64,000 nucleotides of DNA from contig NZ_FOIC01000006.1 of NCBI RefSeq assembly GCF_900111485.1, positions 1-64,000 on the forward strand. The letters run 5' to 3'. Origin of the DNA: Natrinema hispanicum (GTDB taxonomy: Archaea > Halobacteriota > Halobacteria > Halobacteriales > Natrialbaceae). Of this stretch, positions 25,314 to 34,112 are shown one piece after another (within the stretch, counting starts at the first letter, position 1; the number at the start of each line of letters is the position of its first letter). A program made the position numbers and the translations under genes. The notes beneath the pieces were generated by a model. That model was not told the DNA's origin. It did no database searches and saw only the letters and a list, made by a program, of their open reading frames with translations.

Positions 25314-25892
25314 TTAGAACTCGGCGTCGATGCTCCCGTCTTCGTCGAGGTCGATCACGCCGTCGAACAGTCCGCGGAACTCGTCGACGAGCGCGGCGTC
25401 GTGTGGTTCTTCCGAGAGATGAAAGAGGCCGACTGCGTCGTGGTCCTCGAGCAGTGCGAGGATTCGTTCGACGGCCTCGAGGGCTCGCTCGTCACCGGCG
25501 TAGTAGGCGAGTTCGGTGACGGAATCGAAGCTGATGCGGACTTTTCCCTCATGGGTGTCGAGGAAGGCGTCGATCTGAGCGACGATGCCGTCGATGTTGT
25601 CCGGAGCGGCCACGTAGTGGACGGTATCGGACGACCGCCGGGAGTAGCCGCGTTCGATACTTAGCGTATCGAGGATTTCGGCACACTCCTCGTTGACATC
25701 GTAGTACTCGAGTTTCTGTTTGACTTCGCGGGCAGTGGTTCGCGTCGAAACGACGAGGAAGTGGTCGGTGTCGGCTTTGAGGAAGTCGGTATCGATACGG
25801 TCGGTTTCGCCAGTGCTTGGATGCAAGAGGAGGACGCCGGTCCCGCCCGGTACCGTCTCCGGTGTCCCGTCTATCTCGAGGCTGTAGTCCAT
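25314..25892 (-). CDS. haloarchaeal RecA/KaiC-like protein lacking a Walker motif
   Basis: 192 residues. The pattern PGGTGVLLLHPSTGETDRIDTDFL at the start, FLVVSTRTTAREVKQKLEYYDV, then VRISFDSVTELAYYAGDERALEAVERILALLEDHDAVGLFHLSEEPHDAALVDEFRGLFDGVIDL follows the strand order of archaeal RecA/KaiC-type ATPases. The usual GxxGxGKT loop is absent, so ATP binding is doubtful. Start chosen at MDYSLEIDG; a TATA-like CTTAAG on the minus strand near 25920 fits a leaderless message. Confidence 0.7.
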   Translation of the reverse strand: MDYSLEIDGTPETVPGGTGVLLLHPSTGETDRIDTDFLKADTDHFLVVSTRTTAREVKQKLEYYDVNEECAEILDTLSIERGYSRRSSDTVHYVAAPDNIDGIVAQIDAFLDTHEGKVRISFDSVTELAYYAGDERALEAVERILALLEDHDAVGLFHLSEEPHDAALVDEFRGLFDGVIDLDEDGSIDAEF

Positions 25893-26070
25893 ACTGGCGT
25901 GAACAACTTTCGGCACTCCCTTAAGCGTGCGGATATATCATGCGACGAAACTGGACTCCGGAAACCGGAGGAAGGGTCCAAAACTGGCGAGGGGGTGGGA
26001 CAGTGTGGCTCACCGAGGATCGCGAACTCCAGATGCCCACGGAGTTCGATCACCGACGACCCTTCACTTG

Positions 26071-26092
26071 CTATAATTTAGGCCAGCCTAAA
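26071..26092 (+). promoter_or_regulatory. orphan TATA box with DtxR-type metal box
   Basis: CTATAATTTA overlaps the palindrome TTTAGGC-CA-GCCTAAA (26077-26092), seven-base arms around two bases. The half-sites TTAGG and CCTAA are those of DtxR/IdeR/SirR iron or manganese repressors. The box sits between the TATA box and the predicted start near 26103, a classic repressor position. No gene follows directly. Confidence 0.5.
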
Positions 26093-26102
26093 GTATCTGT
26101 CG

Positions 26103-26215
26103 GTGGTTCTCATAACGGTGAGAATGGCTCTCATGGGGTGTTGTCCGTCGACCGTGTCGGCTTCAATCACGACTGTGAGCGACGCCACAGCGTTCCGCGA
26201 CGTCATGCGAACGCG
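26103..26215 (+). ncRNA. candidate metal-regulated small RNA
   Basis: Predicted product of the orphan promoter at 26071. It would begin with a perfect hairpin, TTCTCA (26107-26112) and TGAGAA (26119-26124). The only open frame here is short, basic and overlaps the next gene, so it is unlikely to be translated. The 3' end is a guess, set before the methyltransferase promoter. Confidence 0.25.
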
Positions 26216-26244
26216 TTTATCCCTGCGTCACACATCGCCACGTT

Positions 26245-26925
26245 ATGAGCGTACGCGAGGAGTTCGACGACTGGGCAACGAGCGGCCGTGACAAGGGAAT
26301 GGAAGATAGACACTGGCACACCGCAAAGCACGCACTCGCGCGGATGCCAGTCGAACCGGGAGAGACCGTCCTCGATCTCGGCTGCGGGAGCGGCTACGCC
26401 GGCCGCGCACTCCGGGATACAAAGGGCGCTGGCCGCGTCTACGGACTCGACGGCGCACCCGAAATGGCCCGCAATGCGGCCAGCTATACTGACGACGCGA
26501 GCGTTGGCTTCCTCGTCGGCGACTTCGACGCGCTCCCCTTCGCTGACGACTCGATCGATCACGTCTGGTCGATGGAAGCGTTCTATTACGCCGCGGATCC
26601 CCACCACACTCTCGAGGAGATTGCCCGCATCCTCCGGCCCGGCGGCACCTTCTACTGTGCAGTCAACTACTACGAGGAGAACGTCCACTCCCACGAGTGG
26701 CAGGAGTTCATCGACATCGAGATGACCCGCTGGGACCGCGACGAGTACCGCATGGCCTTCCGCGAGGCAGGCCTGCACGTCGCCGAACAGGACAACATCC
26801 CCGATCGCGAAATTACGATTCCCGACGACGACGAGTTCCCGCTCGAGGACTGGGACACCCGCGAGGCGATGGTCGAGCGCTACCGCGAGTTCGGCACGCT
26901 GTTGACCGTCGGCGTCGCTCCCTGA
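26245..26925 (+). CDS. class I SAM-dependent methyltransferase
   Basis: 226 residues. Motif I VLDLGCGSGYAGRAL (about 42-56), motif II VYGLDGAPEMARNA, motif III FLVGDFDALPFADDSIDHVWSMEAFYYAADPHHTLEEIARILRPGGTFYCAV place it in the UbiE/COQ5-like methyltransferase group. It transfers a methyl group from S-adenosylmethionine; the substrate is unknown. TTTATCC about 26 bases upstream fits a leaderless transcript starting at the ATG. Confidence 0.88.
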   Translation: MSVREEFDDWATSGRDKGMEDRHWHTAKHALARMPVEPGETVLDLGCGSGYAGRALRDTKGAGRVYGLDGAPEMARNAASYTDDASVGFLVGDFDALPFADDSIDHVWSMEAFYYAADPHHTLEEIARILRPGGTFYCAVNYYEENVHSHEWQEFIDIEMTRWDRDEYRMAFREAGLHVAEQDNIPDREITIPDDDEFPLEDWDTREAMVERYREFGTLLTVGVAP

Positions 26926-26934
26926 CCGGTCGAA

Positions 26935-26955
26935 CCCCTCTATTTCCACTCGAGC
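26935..26955 (-). repeat. ORB-related 21-bp repeat, variant D, copy 2
   Basis: Exact reverse-complement copy of 18975-18995, nine bases after the methyltransferase stop and ahead of the convergent DUF1684 gene. In the same gap, CTCGAGTCGAAACG (26997-27010) resembles an ORB left half without the G-rich end. Confidence 0.55.
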
Positions 26956-27112
26956 CCCCAGTTCCCGTCGTACAGCCCGCAACGCGGCCGGTGGCTCGAG
27001 TCGAAACGGCCCCTTGCGAAAACCCCTCATATCCGTCTCGCGCTCGAGCGCAGCGGCTGAGACGGAGCACGGGTCGGCGATGTGTCGGGTCGCGACTTGC
27101 GAGACCGCTGTT

Positions 27113-27694
27113 CTATTCGTATCGCTCGCCTGCCGGAATCGCGATCTCGAGCCAGTTTTCCTCCGGCGGCAGCGGACAGTCGAACGTCTCGCTGTACGCA
27201 CAGAACGGCGAGTACGCGAGATTAAAGTCGACGACGAGCTCGTCGCCGTCTTCGAGGTCGCGGTCCGCTTCAAGCTCCATGTAGCGACCACCCTGATAGG
27301 TTTGCTGCCCTGTGGTCTTGTCCCGGAACGGGACGAACAGCGGCTCCGCGTTCGGACTCTCCTGTTGATATGCAGCCAACTCGAAGGTTCCATCTTCGAG
27401 AGCCTCGTCGTCACGATTCAGGTCGAACTCCAGTGTCGCCACGCGAAGATAGCGCACCTCTCTTCCCGCGGTGGACTCCATCAAGACGACCTCGGGGTCG
27501 TCGTGGACCGTCGCCGTCGCGGTCACGCGGTAGGTCGGATCGGGGTCGAAGTAGTCCAGCCCGTCGAAGTCGTCGCGTTCCTCGGGCGGGATCGGCGACT
27601 GTGGATGGGTCGCGAAGAAGTCGTCTTTCTCGGCGCGTTTCGACTCGAGTTCGTCCCGATATTGGTCGGCGTCGATGGAACTGGTGTCGCTCAT
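27113..27694 (-). CDS. DUF1684 family protein
   Basis: 193 residues of the DUF1684 family. The signature is the C-terminal VDFNLAYSPFCAYSETFDCPLPPEENWLEIAIPAGE, preceded by FVPFRDKTTGQQTYQGGRYMEL and, near the start, RDELESKRAEKDDFFATHPQSPIP. The family has a beta-barrel-like fold of unknown function. The start MSDTSSIDAD follows the family length; upstream in-frame residues look non-coding. Confidence 0.88.
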   Translation of the reverse strand: MSDTSSIDADQYRDELESKRAEKDDFFATHPQSPIPPEERDDFDGLDYFDPDPTYRVTATATVHDDPEVVLMESTAGREVRYLRVATLEFDLNRDDEALEDGTFELAAYQQESPNAEPLFVPFRDKTTGQQTYQGGRYMELEADRDLEDGDELVVDFNLAYSPFCAYSETFDCPLPPEENWLEIAIPAGERYE

Positions 27695-27769
27695 AGCCGA
27701 GGTAGAGCGCCAGGACTGGAAGGCGTTACGTTCTCGGTGGTCCTGACGCTCCGTCGTTCTCGAGCCACC

Positions 27770-27779
27770 GTTTAAATAC
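27770..27779 (+). promoter_or_regulatory. TATA box of the Rad3-like helicase gene
   Basis: GTTTAAATAC is centred about 50 bases before the ATG at 27825, predicting a leader of about 25 bases. Confidence 0.5.
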
Positions 27780-27824
27780 GATCGAGCGGCCACTCGTGTT
27801 CGTCAACCCTATGACCGACCGACG

Positions 27825-30215
27825 ATGAGTACGGCAGGAATGACGAACTGGCGTGCGATCTTCGGCCACGACAGCCCCTACGAGCCGCAGGTCGACGGCA
27901 TTGAAACCGCCATCGAAACCGGACAGGAGGGCGGCTACACCGTCATCGAAGGGGCCTGTGGCACCGGAAAGACGATGATCGCACTCACCGCGGGGATCGA
28001 CCTCGTACGCGATCCGGACACCGACTACGAGCGCGTCCTCGTCCTGACGAGCGTCAAACAGCAACTACGCCAGTTCGAGGCCGACCTCGAGACGATCAAC
28101 GAGCATCTGCCCGGCGACTGGGACCCAGTATCGGGACTCACGCTCGTCGGCAAGGCCGACGTCTGTCCGTACAACCGCGAGAGTGCAGCAGGAATCGACG
28201 ACGGAAACGTCTACGACCGCTGTGAGACGCTGCGGGACCGTACTCGTGACCTCACCGGCGAGGGCGGTGACACGACCGCGCAAAACCTCGCTGCCCGCGC
28301 CCGCAGCCAGCAGATCGGGCTGGCCGACAGCGGGGCTCGCGCCAGCGACGGCCGGTTCCTCGAGACCGCGGGCGAACCGACGCCTTATCCGCCCGAACTG
28401 CCTGAGTACGGCGAGGGCGGCCCCGTCGGGGCCGAAACCGAGTACTGTCCGTTCTACGCACAGTACCTCGAGGATTTACCGGACGACGAAGACGGCGCGG
28501 CCGCCGAAGCAGTCCCGTACGATTTCACCGACGCCGGCATGGTCACGCCCGAGGAGCTGGTCGCGCGCTCAGCGAGACACGGCACCTGTCCCCACTCCGT
28601 GATGGGGGCTGCCCTTGGCGATGTCGAGGTCGTCATCGGAAACTACTACCACGCCTTTGACCCCCGGACGGTCGGCTCCTTTACCGGCGCACTGCTCGAC
28701 GACTCGACGTTCGTCGTCTGTGACGAGGCCCACATGTTAGAGCCACGCGTGCGCGACTTGGTCAGCGAGGGCGTCGCCGACGCGACGCTTCGGGACGCCG
28801 AGACGGAACTCTCGCGGGTCATCCAGCCGCTCAAATTCGAACGCGAGGGCAGACAGGCCGAAGGCGGCTCCAAGACCGCCGACGCCGACCTCGTGCGCGG
28901 GGAACTCAACGAGAGCGACGTCTCCTTCGAGGAACTCAATCGAACCCTCGAGTTCGTCCGTGACCTCCGAGCCGAACTCGACCGCCGCGTGACTGCCTTC
29001 CTCGACCGGAACTACCGGGGCTGGCAGTCGAACCTGACCGAGCTGAACGACGACGAAATTCCGCTCCGTGATCCGAGCAAGCCCGCCGAAGACGAACTCA
29101 GCGAGTGGGCCCGCGAGGCGGGGTATGGCGACGCCGACTGGGTCCGTGCCGAGTCTGTCGGTGCGGTCGCCGGTCGAATCTTGAACGAGGCCGAAGACGA
29201 GGACCGAAGCCGCGCTGCGCCAACTGTCGGCCGCGTCCTCGGCGAGTGGTACCGGCAGGGTCACACCGACTACTTCCGCGAGATCGAACTCGAGCGCATC
29301 TGGGATGACACCGAGCCCGCCGACTCGTGGCGGCGGGCCTACAACGCTCGCCTTGCGTTGCACAACTGCGTCCCCAGCGATGCCATCGGCGACCGCCTCG
29401 GGATGTTCGGTGGCGGTATCTTGATGAGTGCGACCCTCGAGCCGATGGAGGCCTTTACCGAGGTAACCGGGCTCCAGTATCTCGCACGCGAGGAAGACCG
29501 GCCAGTGGTCGAGCGCCGATACGGGCTGCACTTTCCTGCCGAGAACCGCGAGAGCTTCGCGGTCGCCGCGCCGAAGTACACGTACGACAATCGCGGCCGA
29601 CCGGGTGACGAAAATCCGACGCGGCGAGCCTACGCGAACGCCATCGCGAAGGTCGCCCGGCTTCCCGGCAACGTCCTCGTCGGCATGCCCAGCTACGCTG
29701 AAGCCGAGTGGGCCGCCGGCGTCCTCGAAGGGCGAGTCGACAAGCCGGTCTTGCGCGACGCCGCAAGCGACGACGAGACGACCCAGTCGCTCAAAGCCGA
29801 CTTCTTCGCGGGCGACGGCAAGGTCCTCGTCACGAGCCTTCGGGGAACACTGACCGAGGGCGTCGACTACAGCGGCGACCGGCTGGCCGCGGCGGTCGTC
29901 TGTGGTGTCCCGATCGTCAACACCTCGAGCCCGCGGACGAAAGCCGTCCGCCGAGCGTACGACGACGCGTTCGGCGACGGCTTTACCTACGCGCTGACGA
30001 TTCCCGCCGTGCGAAAGGCCCGGCAGGCGATCGGCCGCGTCATCCGCAGCCCCGATGACGTCGGCGTGCGCGTCCTGTTGGACGAACGCTACGCCCGCGA
30101 GAGCTGGGACTCGGTGCGCCCATACTTGCCTGCCGACGGCGAGTTCCAGCCGGTCAGCCCCGATATGTTGGATGTCGGCCTCGAGCGGTTCCGCTCGCGA
30201 CTGTCCTCGCAGTAG
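27825..30215 (+). CDS. Rad3/XPD/DinG-type DNA helicase with Fe-S cysteines
   Basis: 796 residues, superfamily 2. Motif I EGACGTGKTM (42-51), DEAH at 300-303 (VVCDEAHML), and motif VI AIGRVIRSPDDVG near the end. Four cysteines between motifs I and II (114, 133, 208, 255) match the [4Fe-4S] domain of XPD and DinG. It should unwind DNA 5'-3' in repair or R-loop removal. The residues around the second to third Cys form an unusually long insert (about 75 residues). An alternative ATG lies five codons downstream. Confidence 0.9.
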   Translation: MSTAGMTNWRAIFGHDSPYEPQVDGIETAIETGQEGGYTVIEGACGTGKTMIALTAGIDLVRDPDTDYERVLVLTSVKQQLRQFEADLETINEHLPGDWDPVSGLTLVGKADVCPYNRESAAGIDDGNVYDRCETLRDRTRDLTGEGGDTTAQNLAARARSQQIGLADSGARASDGRFLETAGEPTPYPPELPEYGEGGPVGAETEYCPFYAQYLEDLPDDEDGAAAEAVPYDFTDAGMVTPEELVARSARHGTCPHSVMGAALGDVEVVIGNYYHAFDPRTVGSFTGALLDDSTFVVCDEAHMLEPRVRDLVSEGVADATLRDAETELSRVIQPLKFEREGRQAEGGSKTADADLVRGELNESDVSFEELNRTLEFVRDLRAELDRRVTAFLDRNYRGWQSNLTELNDDEIPLRDPSKPAEDELSEWAREAGYGDADWVRAESVGAVAGRILNEAEDEDRSRAAPTVGRVLGEWYRQGHTDYFREIELERIWDDTEPADSWRRAYNARLALHNCVPSDAIGDRLGMFGGGILMSATLEPMEAFTEVTGLQYLAREEDRPVVERRYGLHFPAENRESFAVAAPKYTYDNRGRPGDENPTRRAYANAIAKVARLPGNVLVGMPSYAEAEWAAGVLEGRVDKPVLRDAASDDETTQSLKADFFAGDGKVLVTSLRGTLTEGVDYSGDRLAAAVVCGVPIVNTSSPRTKAVRRAYDDAFGDGFTYALTIPAVRKARQAIGRVIRSPDDVGVRVLLDERYARESWDSVRPYLPADGEFQPVSPDMLDVGLERFRSRLSSQ

Positions 30216-30217
30216 GT

Positions 30218-30239
30218 CGGCCGCCCGTTTGAGCGGCCG
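30218..30239. terminator. GC-rich hairpin behind the helicase gene
   Basis: CGGCCGC and GCGGCCG are perfect complements around an eight-base loop CCGTTTGA, just after the helicase stop. The first possible GTG of the permease gene lies at its right edge, which makes that start less likely. Confidence 0.4.
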
Positions 30240-32260
30240 TGCGCCGCTGGCTCGAACTCGAGGTCGGACCGAGGCCTTCAAACGGGACCGTCACCGACTC
30301 CGTACTGTCAATCGTGTCCGGATTTTCACTGCTTGCTAGCGGTACGACTCCGCTAGCGGCTGACTCGAGCGGGCTGGCGGTGACTCCAGAGATGGTGGTC
30401 GTCTTCGGGATCATCGTCGTTGCACTGGTGTTGTTCGTGACCGAGTGGCTCCCGATCGACGTGACCGCGATCCTCGTGATGGTGCTGTTGATGGTACTTG
30501 GAGCCGACGGTGTGGTGAATTTCACCGAGATTTCGACGGCAGAGGGAACGTCCGGATTCTCGAACTCGGCGACGATTACTGTGCTGGCGATGCTCATTCT
30601 CAGTTCCGGGATCAGCCGGACGGGGGTCGTCCAGATCATCGGCCGGAAGATGTCCGCGTTCGCCGGTGACGACCTCGATAAACAGTTGTTCGCGACGATC
30701 GGCGTCAGCGGCCCGATTTCCGGCTTTATCAACAATACGCCGGTGGTCGCCATTCTCGTGCCCGTCATTTCGGATATCGCCCATAAGGGAAAGACCTCCC
30801 CCTCGAAACTGCTGATTCCGCTCTCCTATGCGTCGATGTTCGGCGGGATGCTCACGCTGATCGGCACCTCGACGAACATCCTCGCGAGCGACGTCTCCGC
30901 GCGGCTGCTCGACCAGCCCTTTTCGATGTTCGAGTTTACCCAACTCGGGATCGTCGTGCTGGTCGTCGGGAGCCTCTATCTCATGACTGTCGGCCATCGA
31001 TTGCTGCCCGAACGCGTCCCTGTCGACGAGGACTACGTCAAGGAGTACGCCATCGAGGAGTACCTGACAGACGTCGTCGTCGACGACGATTCCCCACTGA
31101 TCGGGTCGACCGTCGACGACGCCATCGACCACGTCGCGTTCGACGCCGACATTCTCCAGGTCGTCCGCGACGGCGAGGAGTTCATCGAACCGATCGGCCA
31201 GAAGACGCTCCGGGCCGGCGACTTGCTTCGATTGCGGGCCGACCGGCCGACTGTCCAGCAACTCGTCGACAGAGAGACGCTGACCTTCGCCGGCAACCCC
31301 CAGAGTGCGGACGAACTCGAGCCCGAGGCAGTCTCCGAGCAGACGCTCGTCGAGGTCGTCATCCCACAGGGGTCGTTTCTCGCGGGCAAGTCGCTCGAGA
31401 GCTCGACCTTTCGCCAGCGGTATGACGCGACCGTGCTGGCCTTCCGCAGCCGGGGCGAGACGGTTCGGTCCAACATCGACGAGCGTCGGATCCGCATTGG
31501 CGACACGCTGTTAGTACAGGCCGCTCCGGACAGCATCGATCGGCTCTCACAAAACGACGATTTCATCGTCGCCCACGAACCCGACGAACCCGACTACCGA
31601 ACCGAGAAGATCCCCCACGCGGCGGCGATTATGGCGGGGGTCGTCGGCACCGTCGCGATGCCGTGGGGAATGGTCGGCTCGACTCTCGCCGGTGTGACCG
31701 GTATCGGCGCGTTCACTGCGCTGTCTGCGCTCTCCCTGCCAATTCTCGTGACCGCGCTTGCAGGTGTCGTTGCGATGGTTGCGACGGGCGTGCTCAGACC
31801 GACCGAGATTTACGACGCTGTCGAGTGGGACGTGATCTTCCTGCTGGCCGGCATCATCCCGCTGGGGATGGCCTTAGAGCAGACCGGTGGCGCAGACCTG
31901 CTTGGCAGCCTCGTCGCAGCGACCGGCGCGTACCTGCCGGCGCTGGGTGTCCTGTGGGTGTTCTACATCGCGACGGGGCTGATCACGGGCGTCATCTCCA
32001 ACAACGCAAGCGTCGTGTTGATGCTGCCAATCGCCGTCGAAACTGCGTCCCAGATCGGTGCGAACCCGTTCGCGTTCGTACTCGCCGTGACGTTCGCGGC
32101 CTCGACGGCGTTTCTCACCCCCGTCGGCTACCAGACGAATCTCTTCGTTTACGGTCCCGGCGGCTACAAGTTCTCGGACTTCGTCCGGGTCGGCGCGCCG
32201 CTACAGTTGCTGCTTTCCGTCGTGACCACCTTTGGCATCGCCTTTTTCTGGGGTCTGTAG
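30239..32260 (+). CDS. SLC13/DASS-type permease with TrkA-C domains
   Basis: Up to 673 residues. Two halves of membrane spans flank a soluble middle (about 255-450) with two TrkA-C-like domains (DILQVVRDGEEFIEPIGQKTLRAGDLLRLRA and RIGDTLLVQAAPDSIDRL). The ion-transporter motifs GFINNTPVVAIL and GVISNNASVVLMLPIA with TPVGYQTNLFVYGPGGYKF are those of the SLC13 and ArsB-like group, which carry sulfate, dicarboxylates or similar anions with sodium. The GTG start at 30239 falls in a hairpin; the true start could be an internal GTG or the ATG at 30392. Confidence 0.85.
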   Translation: MRRWLELEVGPRPSNGTVTDSVLSIVSGFSLLASGTTPLAADSSGLAVTPEMVVVFGIIVVALVLFVTEWLPIDVTAILVMVLLMVLGADGVVNFTEISTAEGTSGFSNSATITVLAMLILSSGISRTGVVQIIGRKMSAFAGDDLDKQLFATIGVSGPISGFINNTPVVAILVPVISDIAHKGKTSPSKLLIPLSYASMFGGMLTLIGTSTNILASDVSARLLDQPFSMFEFTQLGIVVLVVGSLYLMTVGHRLLPERVPVDEDYVKEYAIEEYLTDVVVDDDSPLIGSTVDDAIDHVAFDADILQVVRDGEEFIEPIGQKTLRAGDLLRLRADRPTVQQLVDRETLTFAGNPQSADELEPEAVSEQTLVEVVIPQGSFLAGKSLESSTFRQRYDATVLAFRSRGETVRSNIDERRIRIGDTLLVQAAPDSIDRLSQNDDFIVAHEPDEPDYRTEKIPHAAAIMAGVVGTVAMPWGMVGSTLAGVTGIGAFTALSALSLPILVTALAGVVAMVATGVLRPTEIYDAVEWDVIFLLAGIIPLGMALEQTGGADLLGSLVAATGAYLPALGVLWVFYIATGLITGVISNNASVVLMLPIAVETASQIGANPFAFVLAVTFAASTAFLTPVGYQTNLFVYGPGGYKFSDFVRVGAPLQLLLSVVTTFGIAFFWGL

Positions 32261-32272
32261 TCGGCTCCGAAC

Positions 32273-32434
32273 CTACTCGTCCGCTGTATCCTCGTCTTCG
32301 GCCGCCTCCTCGTCGTCCTCGAGCGGCGGTTCGGCTTCGTCACCACGCTCGAGTTCCTCCGCGAGTTCTTGCTCTCGCTGGTGTTTCTCCGCGTCGTCTG
32401 CTTGCTTGTCTCGTCCCTTCTTTGTGTCTCCCAT
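32273..32434 (-). CDS. small highly acidic protein
   Basis: 53 residues, too short for most gene finders: begins MGDTKKGRDKQADDAEKHQR and continues with Glu/Asp-rich helix-forming sequence to the end. Nearly half of the residues are charged. I recall similar short acidic proteins in many haloarchaea; no function is known. It is convergent with the SLC13 permease, with a 12-base gap. Confidence 0.6.
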   Translation of the reverse strand: MGDTKKGRDKQADDAEKHQREQELAEELERGDEAEPPLEDDEEAAEDEDTADE

Positions 32435-32492
32435 AGCAACGGTCTACATCCGTGAGCAGCATAACGCTGTGCCCGTTCGTCGCCACTGACTG

Positions 32493-32804
32493 TTATCGCG
32501 GTCCGACCCAGCCGAGCGGGCGAAGTGCGGTCGCGTTCGGCACGACTCGAACGAGCGCCGACGCCGGTTCGTACGCCTCGCGCTCGGTCGGTGACGTCGC
32601 CGCGACGAGCTTCCAGAACCCGGGCGAGTCAAATCGCAACCGGCACAGGCCGCGTTCGTCCGTCCGTGTAGATTTCGTCTGTGTCGCAACGATCGCTCCC
32701 TTAACGGGCCGTCGTCGATCGTCACGGACGCGAACGGTGATCTCGGTCCCGACAGCCACCTCCCGTCGGTCGATATCGATTCGGAGCTGCCGAACCACCT
32801 TCAT
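32493..32804 (-). CDS. small beta-sandwich (carboxypeptidase-regulatory-like) protein
   Basis: 103 residues beginning MKVVRQLRIDIDRREVAVGTEI, then TVRVRDDRRRPVKGAIVATQTKSTRTDERGLCRLRFDSPGFWKLVAA, a pattern of an Ig-like or carboxypeptidase-regulatory-like fold. There is no signal peptide, so it is likely cytoplasmic. It diverges from the AI-2E-type permease gene 97 bases away. Function unknown. Confidence 0.65.
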   Translation of the reverse strand: MKVVRQLRIDIDRREVAVGTEITVRVRDDRRRPVKGAIVATQTKSTRTDERGLCRLRFDSPGFWKLVAATSPTEREAYEPASALVRVVPNATALRPLGWVGPR

Positions 32805-32901
32805 GCGTGTGACTACCACGATCCCGTCGAAAAAGGCAACCCTGCGCGTTCCGGTTCGCTCACCAGACAAAGACTTTAGCCCTCGAGTGAGAGTCCCGGC
32901 T

Positions 32902-34023
32902 GTGACAGGGTCTGGAAACGAGAACGCCGGCCTGAGCCGCCAGCGCCGGTACGTCCTCGCGGGGATCGTCTTCGCGCTTGGCGTCGTGACCGGCGGGATC
33001 TTACTCGAGGTACTCGGGACGATCCTCCTCGCGCTGACCGTGGCCTACGTCCTCGTGCCGGTCCAGCGCTGGTTCGTCAGGCGCGGGCTCACCGAGTGGA
33101 CCGGCGCGCTGGCCGCGACCCTGGTCGGCTTCGGTGTCGCACTCGCGGTTAGTACGCCGCTGGTCGTCGTGTTCTCTCTCCGGCTCGAGCAGGTCGTCAA
33201 CGCCGTCGCGGCGCTGCCCCGAGAGCTGTCAGTTTCGGCGTTCGGGATGACCTATGCGATCGAAACCGGGGCGGTTCAGACCGCCGCTCTCGAGTTCGTT
33301 CAGGGGGCTGCGACCTCGTTCGCGCTGGCGTTGCCGGTGCTTGCGATCAAGTTCGCGCTGTTCGTCGTGTTGCTATTCGGCCTGCTGCTCAAAGGTGACG
33401 CGGCGGGCCGGGCGGCCATCGCACCGGTACCCTACGAGTATCGAGACGTAGTCTACGCGCTGGCCCGGCGGGCCCGCGAGACGCTGTATGCGATCTACGT
33501 GCTGCAGGTCGCGACGTCGATCGCGACGTTCGCCGCCGCCTATCCGCTGTTCTGGGGGCTCGGTTACGAGGCGGCGCTAACGCTCGCGATCGCCGCTGCC
33601 GTCCTCCAGTTCGTTCCGATCATCGGTCCGAGCATGCTCGTTATTCCGATCGCGCTCTACCACGTCGCCGTCGGCGACCTCGTCGCAGCAGCGCTGCTTA
33701 GCACGCTCGGACTCGTCCTGATCGCCTGGCTGCCAGATGTCGCTGTTCGGCCGCGACTCGCCAGACGCTCGGCCGGCCTTCCCGGCAGCCTCTATTTCGT
33801 CGGTTTCACTGGCGGCCTCTTTACCCTCGGTGCGATCGGCGTCGTCGTCGGCCCGCTGCTCGTCGCGGTGTTCGTCGAAGCCGTCGATTTGCTCGCAGAC
33901 GAGGTCAACGGCGATGCCACGTTCACCGACCTCGTCGAAGACGACCACGAGGGTCCTGCACGCAATCCCGACGAAACAGAGACCACGTTCGAGGAGCCAG
34001 ATTCGAAGGCTGCTGACGACTGA
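32902..34023 (+). CDS. AI-2E family permease
   Basis: 373 residues with about eight membrane spans. The family pattern is seen in LEVLGTILLALTVAYVLVPVQRWFVRRG, the central hydrophilic loop before YEYRDVVYALARRARETLYAIYVLQV, and the C-terminal GLGYEAALTLAIAAAVLQFVPIIGPSMLVIPIALY. Members are thought to export small molecules or sodium/protons. The GTG at 32902 was chosen because an upstream TATA-like ACTTTAG lies about 25 bases away; a GTG at 32887 is possible. The tail is acidic. Confidence 0.85.
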   Translation: MTGSGNENAGLSRQRRYVLAGIVFALGVVTGGILLEVLGTILLALTVAYVLVPVQRWFVRRGLTEWTGALAATLVGFGVALAVSTPLVVVFSLRLEQVVNAVAALPRELSVSAFGMTYAIETGAVQTAALEFVQGAATSFALALPVLAIKFALFVVLLFGLLLKGDAAGRAAIAPVPYEYRDVVYALARRARETLYAIYVLQVATSIATFAAAYPLFWGLGYEAALTLAIAAAVLQFVPIIGPSMLVIPIALYHVAVGDLVAAALLSTLGLVLIAWLPDVAVRPRLARRSAGLPGSLYFVGFTGGLFTLGAIGVVVGPLLVAVFVEAVDLLADEVNGDATFTDLVEDDHEGPARNPDETETTFEEPDSKAADD

Positions 34024-34112
34024 GAGAGACCGCCCCGGATTGGCGACTGGGCTTCGACGACAGAGCGTCTTGGACCACCGACACTTTTCTCTCTGCCGTC
34101 CTTTCGTCTAGT

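Larger units (their letters stand above)
25893..26244. other. 352-base gene-free gap with two promoters and a candidate sRNA
   Basis: Between divergent genes. On the left is the minus-strand promoter of the 25892 gene (CTTAAG near 25920). On the right, TTTATCC at 26216-26222 is the promoter of the methyltransferase at 26245. In the middle, TATAATTTA (26073-26080 region) overlaps a metal-box-like palindrome, pointing right into 140 bases with no credible ORF. The remaining left part (25930-26065) shows nothing I can name. Confidence 0.6.

Noticed and set aside
26124-26290. small protein from the orphan promoter
   Set aside because: The frame (MALMGCC...) is basic, Ser/Thr/Arg-rich, and overlaps the methyltransferase start; coding is unlikely.
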